Origin: Streptomyces cinnabarinus | Lineage (GTDB): Bacteria > Actinomycetota > Actinomycetes > Streptomycetales > Streptomycetaceae | Assembly (NCBI RefSeq): GCF_027270315.1 | Contig: NZ_CP114413.1 | Span: 4,154,001 to 4,218,000, forward strand | Length of the DNA stretch: 64,000 bases | Direction: 5' to 3' | In this document: one piece after another, positions 60,116 through 64,000 of the stretch | Numbering within the stretch: the first letter of the stretch is position 1 | Layout: each line of letters starts with the position of its first letter | Translations under genes and position numbers: made by a program | Notes under the pieces: generated by a model | What the model was told of the DNA's origin: nothing | The model's input: the letters and a program-made list of their open reading frames with translations, nothing else | Database searches by the model: none

Positions 60116-60262
60116 GCTAAAGATGAACAATTGAGTGGGATTTCTGTGTTTCCCCCATGCGTTTACTGAACGCAGAGTTTCGGAGTCCGCCGAAGGTCCT
60201 AGGACCGTACTCGGACCCGGGCCCGATGCGACTCCCCCGCACTGGAGATTAGCGTTTCCGGC

Positions 60263-60841
60263 GTGCCGAACACTCCCCCCGCCCCGCCCGCCCCGCTCAC
60301 CGCACCGCCCCTCGCCGGGCATGCTGAGGGGGTGAGCAACGACGAGTTCCGCGCCGCCATGTCCCGGCTGGCCGCGGGCGTGGTCCTGGTGACCGCCTTC
60401 GAACCCCCGCTCGCCCCGGACGGCCCCAAGGGCGAGGACGTGGGCATGACGGCGACGGCGTTCCTGTCGGTCTCCCTGGACCCGCCCCTGGTGCTGGTCA
60501 GCCTGCGCACCGGCGCGCGCATGGACGACCTGCTCGACGAGCAGCCCCTGTGGGCGGTCTCGGTGCTGTCCGAGAGCCAGCGGCACATCGCCGGCCGCTT
60601 CGCCATGAAGGGCCGCATCAGCGACCGCCTCCTCTTCGAGGACATCCCCTACGTCCGCGGTCAGGCGACCGGCGCCGCGCTGGTGGGCGGCGCGCTGGCG
60701 CAGCTGGAGTGCCGGACCGAGCAGCGGATGGTGGCGGGCGACCACACCCTCGTCATCGGCCGGGTCCTGACGGCCAGGATGCCGAGCGCGGACGGCGGTC
60801 CACTGATGTATTTCCGCGGTCGCTATCGCCAATTGGGCTGA
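60263..60841 (+). CDS. Flavin reductase-like FMN-binding protein
   Basis: 192-aa protein with the flavin-reductase fold: FRAAMSRLAAGVVLVTAF near 28, GMTATAFLSVSLDPPLVLVS near 68, and the closing DHTLVIGRVL near 160. It would reduce free FMN/FAD or act with a monooxygenase. The first start is GTG 60263; GTG 60332 (MSNDEFRAAM) is shorter and better conserved in appearance. The Pro-rich first 20 residues of the long form look non-essential. It diverges from cdgB and may share the CRP-type site. No partner monooxygenase is adjacent. Confidence 0.85.
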   Translation: MPNTPPAPPAPLTAPPLAGHAEGVSNDEFRAAMSRLAAGVVLVTAFEPPLAPDGPKGEDVGMTATAFLSVSLDPPLVLVSLRTGARMDDLLDEQPLWAVSVLSESQRHIAGRFAMKGRISDRLLFEDIPYVRGQATGAALVGGALAQLECRTEQRMVAGDHTLVIGRVLTARMPSADGGPLMYFRGRYRQLG

Positions 60842-60889
60842 ACACGAATTCAAGTGACGGAGAGTGAACTCGCCGCCTAGGGTGCGCGT

Positions 60890-61360
60890 ATGACGATCAC
60901 CACCGGCCTCCGTCTCGAAACCCTCACACCGAAAAATATCGAGGCCGCGCTCGGCATCCGGATACGCCCGGACCAGGAACACGCCGTCGAGCCGGTGGCG
61001 CACTCGCTCGCCGAGGCATACGTCTGGCCCGGGGTCGCCTGGCCGCGCCTGATCGTCGACGACGGCCGTCCGGTCGGCTTCCTGATGGCCTTCCTCGACA
61101 TCGACTGGCTCGGCGACGGCAGCCTCGTCCGCTCCGGCCTGTGGCGCCTGAACATCGCGGCCGACGAACAGGGCCGCGGCTACGGCCGCTTCGCGGTCGA
61201 CTCGGTGGCGGCGGAGCTGCGCGCCCGGGGCACGAAGGAGCTCTACGTCACCTGGCACCCGGGCCCGACCGGCCCCGAGAACTTCTATCTCCGTCTCGGC
61301 TTCGAACCCAACGGCGAGACGAGCGGCAACCAGACGGTGGGCGTGCTGAAGCTGTCGTAG
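60890..61360 (+). CDS. GNAT family N-acetyltransferase
   Basis: 156-aa acetyltransferase of normal GNAT length. The acetyl-CoA binding loop is DEQGRGYGRFAVDSV near 93, preceded by the beta strand LWRLNIAA. The C-terminus includes ENFYLRLGFEPNGET, the typical closing motif. The ATG lies six bases after a TAGGGT -10 box (60878-60883) with TGACGG 17 bp further upstream, a leaderless promoter. The substrate is unknown; spermidine- or aminoglycoside-type GNATs share these motifs. It follows the flavin reductase by 48 bp. Confidence 0.87.
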   Translation: MTITTGLRLETLTPKNIEAALGIRIRPDQEHAVEPVAHSLAEAYVWPGVAWPRLIVDDGRPVGFLMAFLDIDWLGDGSLVRSGLWRLNIAADEQGRGYGRFAVDSVAAELRARGTKELYVTWHPGPTGPENFYLRLGFEPNGETSGNQTVGVLKLS

Positions 61361-61404
61361 CCGGAGGCGCGGGCGCCCCGCCACCCCGGACCGACCGCCC
61401 GTCA

Positions 61405-61490
61405 AGCTCGGCCAGTGGTCCCGGGTCCCTCACGATGTCGATGACGGCGATCCGGTCCCGTACGACGGTGAAGCCCCAGACCCCGCGACG
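61405..61490 (-). pseudogene. Remnant of SigJ-type sigma factor C-terminus
   Basis: On the minus strand about 28 codons read VWGFTVVRDRIAVIDIVRD followed by PGPLAELD, like the end of ECF-type sigma factors with a SnoaL-like C-terminal domain. There is no start codon or upstream sigma domain; the frame continues only in low-quality sequence. It abuts a CTAGGGCCTGTCGT repeat end (61505-61518). It is probably debris carried or cut by that element. The family call rests on a short match. Confidence 0.4.
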
Positions 61491-61504
61491 CCGGACTGAT
61501 CCAA

Positions 61505-61518
61505 ACGACAGGCCCTAG
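61505..61518 (-). repeat. Repeat terminus shared with the 26.7-kb MITE
   Basis: CTAGGGCCTGTCGT on the minus strand, the same 14 bases as the left end of the element at 26734-26747. After it the sequence differs (TTGGATC). It overlaps the arfB stop codon, which is formed by the repeat's TAG. Confidence 0.6.
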
Positions 61519-61952
61519 CCCCAGTCCCGCCCGGTCCGCCCCCGCTTGGTCTGGGAGCGCTGTTTCTTCTCGCGGAGGCGGCGCTCGTTGATGCCGCGGG
61601 GAATGCGAGTCGGTTTGCGGGGCTTGGGGGGTGGTGCGGTGGCCTCCGCCAGGAGGGACGCGAGGCGTACGGCCGCGGTCTCGCGGTTGCGCCACTGGGA
61701 GCGGTGCTCGGAGGCCCGCACGGTGAGGACACCGTCCACGAGACGTCCGGCGAGCCGCTCCAGGGCCCGCTGCTTCCACACCTCGGGCAGCGCCTCCGTA
61801 CGGGCGAGGTCGAAGCGGAGTTCGACCTGCGAGTCACTGGTGTTGACGTGCTGGCCGCCGGGCCCGGAGGAACGCGAGAAACGCCACTGGAGCTCGGCCT
61901 CGGGAAGGGAGACGGAGCCGCGGATGACATGAGGACCGGACATGCCGTCCAT
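61515..61952 (-). CDS. arfB: Peptidyl-tRNA hydrolase ArfB
   Basis: 145-aa ribosome-rescue factor. The catalytic GGQ is in SSGPGGQHVNTSDS (Gln34 if ATG 61952 is used, Gln31 if ATG 61943). The basic C-terminal tail RRLREKKQRSQTKRGRTGR would enter the empty mRNA channel of stalled ribosomes. It releases nascent chains from non-stop complexes independently of RF1/RF2. Length and motifs are complete. The stop codon coincides with a repeat end, so an element may have inserted at the very end without harming the protein. It lies between the sigma remnant and terD. Confidence 0.92.
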   Translation of the reverse strand: MDGMSGPHVIRGSVSLPEAELQWRFSRSSGPGGQHVNTSDSQVELRFDLARTEALPEVWKQRALERLAGRLVDGVLTVRASEHRSQWRNRETAAVRLASLLAEATAPPPKPRKPTRIPRGINERRLREKKQRSQTKRGRTGRDWG

Positions 61953-62129
61953 GTTCCCCGCTCTGTCCGGTCCACGTCACCCCAATATCGCGGTGGAGCC
62001 GTTCGAATGGTGCTTGGTAAAGAAAGTAAAGACACCTGGAACCTTGGCCACCCCTCTCCGCGTTCATAGGGGTAGCTGTAGCTTCAAGGCCGTACTGCCG
62101 TACGCAAACGAGGGAAGGGACTCCCAACA

Positions 62130-62705
62130 ATGGCTGTAAGCCTGTCCAAGGGTGGCAACGTCTCGCTCACCAAGGAGGCTCCGGGCCTGACCGCCGTCAC
62201 CGTGGGCCTCGGCTGGGACGTCCGCACCACCACCGGCACGGACTTCGACCTCGACGCCTCCGCGATCGCGGTCAACACGCAGGGCAAGGTCTACTCCGAC
62301 GCCCACTTCGTGTTCTTCAACAACAAGCAGACCCCGGACCAGACCATCGTCCACACCGGCGACAACCGCACGGGTGAGGGCGCGGGCGACGACGAGGCGA
62401 TCAACGTCAACCTGGCGGGCCTCCCCGCCGACATCGAGAAGATCGTCTTCCCGGTCTCGATCTACGAGGCCGAGGGCCGCTCGCAGAACTTCGGCCAGGT
62501 CCGCAACGCCTACATCCGCATCCTCAACCAGGCCGGCGGCGCCGAGATCGCGCGCTACGACCTGTCCGAGGACGCGGCCACCGAGACGGCCATGGTCTTC
62601 GGCGAGCTGTACCGCAACGGCGCCGAGTGGAAGTTCCGCGCCGTCGGCCAGGGCTACGCCTCGGGCCTGGTGGGCATCGCCCAGGACTTCGGCGTCAACG
62701 TCTGA
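62130..62705 (+). CDS. terD: TerD-family stress protein
   Basis: 191-aa TerD domain protein: MAVSLSKGGNVSLTKEAPGL at the start, LGWDVRTTTGTDFDLDASA with the calcium-binding aspartates near 30, DNRTGEGAGDDEAI near 76, and RNAYIRILNQ. These proteins bind Ca2+ and are linked to tellurite, phage or membrane stress responses; the biochemical activity is unsettled. The gene stands alone with a GAAGGGA site and a strong terminator. It is normal in length. The expression level is probably high, judging from the strict codon bias. Confidence 0.94.
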   Translation: MAVSLSKGGNVSLTKEAPGLTAVTVGLGWDVRTTTGTDFDLDASAIAVNTQGKVYSDAHFVFFNNKQTPDQTIVHTGDNRTGEGAGDDEAINVNLAGLPADIEKIVFPVSIYEAEGRSQNFGQVRNAYIRILNQAGGAEIARYDLSEDAATETAMVFGELYRNGAEWKFRAVGQGYASGLVGIAQDFGVNV

Positions 62706-62716
62706 CACCGACCCAC

Positions 62717-62748
62717 CCGAAACCCCCGGCTCCGGCCGGGGGTTTCGG
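62717..62748. terminator. Bidirectional 14-bp perfect terminator hairpin
   Basis: CCGAAACCCCCGGC (62717-62730) and GCCGGGGGTTTCGG (62735-62748) around a tccg loop, 12 bp after the terD stop and 16 bp after the stop of the convergent oxidoreductase. The T and A ends of the stem fit termination in both directions. Confidence 0.85.
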
Positions 62749-62763
62749 CGTGGTGGGCCCGTC

Positions 62764-63744
62764 TCACGGCTCCAGCACGACCTTCCCCACCGTCCCCCGC
62801 GTCTCCAGCGCCCGGTGTGCCGCGGCCGCCTCCGCGAGGGGGAAGCGCGTGACCGCCGGAACCATACGGCCCTCCGCCGCCTCCATCAACGCGCGGAGTT
62901 CGAGCGTGCGGACGGGGTTGGGGCCGCCCGCCTTGCCGAGCATCGAGGCGCCGAGGACCTGCTCGGAGAGGCCCTCGACGAGGTAGGGCTCGCCGTCGTG
63001 GATGCCTTCGCCGGACCAGCCGAAGACGATGTGCTTGCCGTCGGCGCCGAGGAGGGCGACGGACTCCTGGGCCACGGTGCCGCCCACACCGTCGAAGACG
63101 ACCGTCGCCGTCCGCCCACCCAGCCACGCGCGCACCTTCTCCGGCCAGTCGGGGTCCTTGTAGTCGACGGCCAGGTCGGCGCCGCTCGCCTGCACGCGCG
63201 CGACCTTCTCCGGACCGCCGGCCAGGCCGATGACCGTGGCCCCGGCGTGCCTGGCGTACTGCACGAGCAGGGTGCCGATGCCCCCGGCCGCCGCCGGGAC
63301 GACGACCACGGAGTCCGGGCCCAGTTCGGCGAACTGAAGGATCCCCATCGTCGTACGCCCCGTGCCGATCATGGCGACCGCCTCGGCGAAGTCCAGGCCG
63401 GCCGGGATCTCGTGCAGCCGTTCGACCTCGGTGACGGTCAGTTCGGCGTAACCGCCGGGCGCGAAGCCGATGTGGGCCACCACCCGCTTGCCGAGCCAGA
63501 GTTCGGCCACCCCCTCACCGAGCGACTCGACCACGCCCGCGACTTCCCGGCCCGGGATCGTCGGCAGCGCGGCCGGGGCCGGGCCGGGGCCCGCATGGCC
63601 CTCACGCAGAGCGGTGTCGAGCAGATGGACGCCGGCCGCGGCGACGGCGATCCGAACCTGGCCGGGGCCGGGCCGGGGATCCTCGACCTGCTCGTGGGTG
63701 AGGTTCTCGGCCGGGCCGAAGGCGTGCAGACGGATGGCGTGCAT
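62764..63744 (-). CDS. Quinone oxidoreductase-type MDR dehydrogenase
   Basis: 326-aa medium-chain dehydrogenase/reductase of the NADPH:quinone oxidoreductase group. The GroES-like domain begins MHAIRLHAFGPAENLTHEQV. The NAD(P) fold includes VPAAAGGIGTLLVQYARHAG near 150. The usual catalytic Cys/His zinc ligands are absent, as in QOR-type enzymes. A SoxR-type palindrome lies 65-84 bp upstream of its ATG, so it is probably induced by redox-active compounds such as quinone antibiotics. It is separated from terD by the terminator hairpin. Confidence 0.92.
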   Translation of the reverse strand: MHAIRLHAFGPAENLTHEQVEDPRPGPGQVRIAVAAAGVHLLDTALREGHAGPGPAPAALPTIPGREVAGVVESLGEGVAELWLGKRVVAHIGFAPGGYAELTVTEVERLHEIPAGLDFAEAVAMIGTGRTTMGILQFAELGPDSVVVVPAAAGGIGTLLVQYARHAGATVIGLAGGPEKVARVQASGADLAVDYKDPDWPEKVRAWLGGRTATVVFDGVGGTVAQESVALLGADGKHIVFGWSGEGIHDGEPYLVEGLSEQVLGASMLGKAGGPNPVRTLELRALMEAAEGRMVPAVTRFPLAEAAAAHRALETRGTVGKVVLEP

Positions 63745-63808
63745 CAGGGGACCCCCATCGAGGTGCGCATCTAGGTGCGTACGGCTGTCTCAGGCCCCCA
63801 ACTCTTCA

Positions 63809-63828
63809 ACCTCAAGCATGCTTGAGGT
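63809..63828. promoter_or_regulatory. SoxR box
   Basis: ACCTCAAGCATGCTTGAGGT, a perfect 20-bp palindrome of the form CCTCAAG-N4-CTTGAGG that SoxR binds. On the minus strand TTGACC (63826-63831) and a poor -10 AAGAGT (63801-63806) are 19 bp apart, the over-long spacing of MerR-family promoters. It also covers the stop codon of the upstream FAD oxidoreductase gene. Confidence 0.8.
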
Positions 63829-64000
63829 CAAGGGTCCGCTGGCCGAGCGCCAGCGACACCGCGGTGAGGGCGCTGTTGAACGACACCTCCGAGAGCACGC
63901 CGGGCGCGGCCACCTGGTCGCCCGCGAGATAGACGCCGTCCCCGCGGTCGATGGCGGGCCGGTCCCGCCAGCTGGTGCCGGGCAGGTCCACGGCGCCGGT
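63812..64000 (-). CDS. FAD-dependent oxidoreductase, C-terminal fragment
   Basis: Last 62 codons of a gene entering from the right edge. The translated end contains DRGDGVYLAGDQVAAPG, the FAD-binding GD motif at the C-terminus of amine oxidase or phytoene-desaturase-like flavoproteins, then SFNSALTAVSLALGQ. The stop TGA (63812-63814, minus strand) lies inside the SoxR-type palindrome of the next gene, so the two may belong to a shared redox region. The substrate is unknown. Confidence 0.75.
   Translation of the reverse strand, partial: TGAVDLPGTSWRDRPAIDRGDGVYLAGDQVAAPGVLSEVSFNSALTAVSLALGQRTLDLKHA

Noticed and set aside
1..64000. CRISPR arrays, tRNA/rRNA genes, prophage or PKS/NRPS genes
   Set aside because: No regularly spaced repeats, cloverleaf-like segments, phage structural genes or megasynthase domains were seen; the longest genes are a chaperone-like ATPase and HsdR.

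Overview
High G+C DNA (roughly 72%) with strong GC3 bias, GTG/TTG starts, leaderless starts, futalosine-pathway menaquinone genes, mycothiol-type enzymes, GpgS next to OtsA, a lone GroEL2 with a CIRCE element, and a BldD-type box in front of a GGDEF gene. These point to a Streptomyces chromosome, core region. The gene order resembles what I recall of the S. coelicolor SCO43xx to SCO42xx stretch (mqnB/mqnD, groEL2, nagK/nagA, cdgB). That comparison is from memory and was not searched. No tRNA, rRNA, CRISPR array, phage block or biosynthetic cluster was seen.

Layout. 1-7.8 kb: MFS exporter with its MarR regulator, a ribbon-helix-helix protein, an NCS2 purine permease, a DUF2530 protein, a CtpE-like P-type ATPase and a tandem pair of secreted Ig-like proteins. 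7.9-15.9 kb: a 1039-aa Hsp90/sacsin-type ATPase, DUF3027, an MFS transporter, a DUF2771 lipoprotein, then mqnB-mqnD. 15.9-25.2 kb: cold-shock protein, small membrane protein, HAD phosphatase, HAAS-like membrane protein, a helicase-associated protein, the helicase XPB, and a HelD-type RNA polymerase-recycling ATPase. 25.2-33.1 kb: cutC, a mycothiol-dependent-type enzyme, a 122-bp MITE-like element, and a complete type I restriction-modification operon (hsdM-hsdS-hsdR), which is the clearest accessory segment. 33.1-40 kb: HD hydrolase, MDMPI-GNAT fusion, DUF4031 pair, the murR-murQ-murP recycling cluster, and an ankyrin protein. 40-47.4 kb: DHA2 exporter, OYE oxidoreductase, groEL2, cspA, a MoaD/ThiS protein, and threonine synthase behind a SAM-I riboswitch. 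47.4-55.6 kb: gpgS, otsA/otsB, DUF3263, an orphan sugar-binding lipoprotein, nagK-nagA-pfkB. 55.6-64 kb: I36-like secreted protein, unknown secreted protein, CBM35-like membrane protein, cdgB, flavin reductase, GNAT, sigma-factor remnant, arfB, terD, quinone oxidoreductase with a SoxR box, and the end of a FAD-dependent oxidoreductase.

Regulation is the richest layer. The same AGGTCTAGTCCA operator (a DasR dre relative) lies in the nagK/binding-protein promoter and in front of cutC, which suggests cutC belongs to the aminosugar regulon. cdgB has a BldD-type box plus a perfect TGTGA-N6-TCACA CRP palindrome. thrC carries a SAM-I aptamer whose closing helix runs into the ribosome-binding site. 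groEL2 has three CIRCE half-sites at equal 9-nt spacing. The last quinone reductase carries a 20-bp SoxR-type palindrome. At least a dozen genes have a TANNNT -10 box 6-7 nt before the start codon, the arrangement of leaderless transcripts, and this settles many start codons. Cell-envelope sugar recycling (murQ/murP, nagK/nagA, the binding protein, perhaps cutC) and trehalose/glucosylglycerate synthesis form two functional themes.
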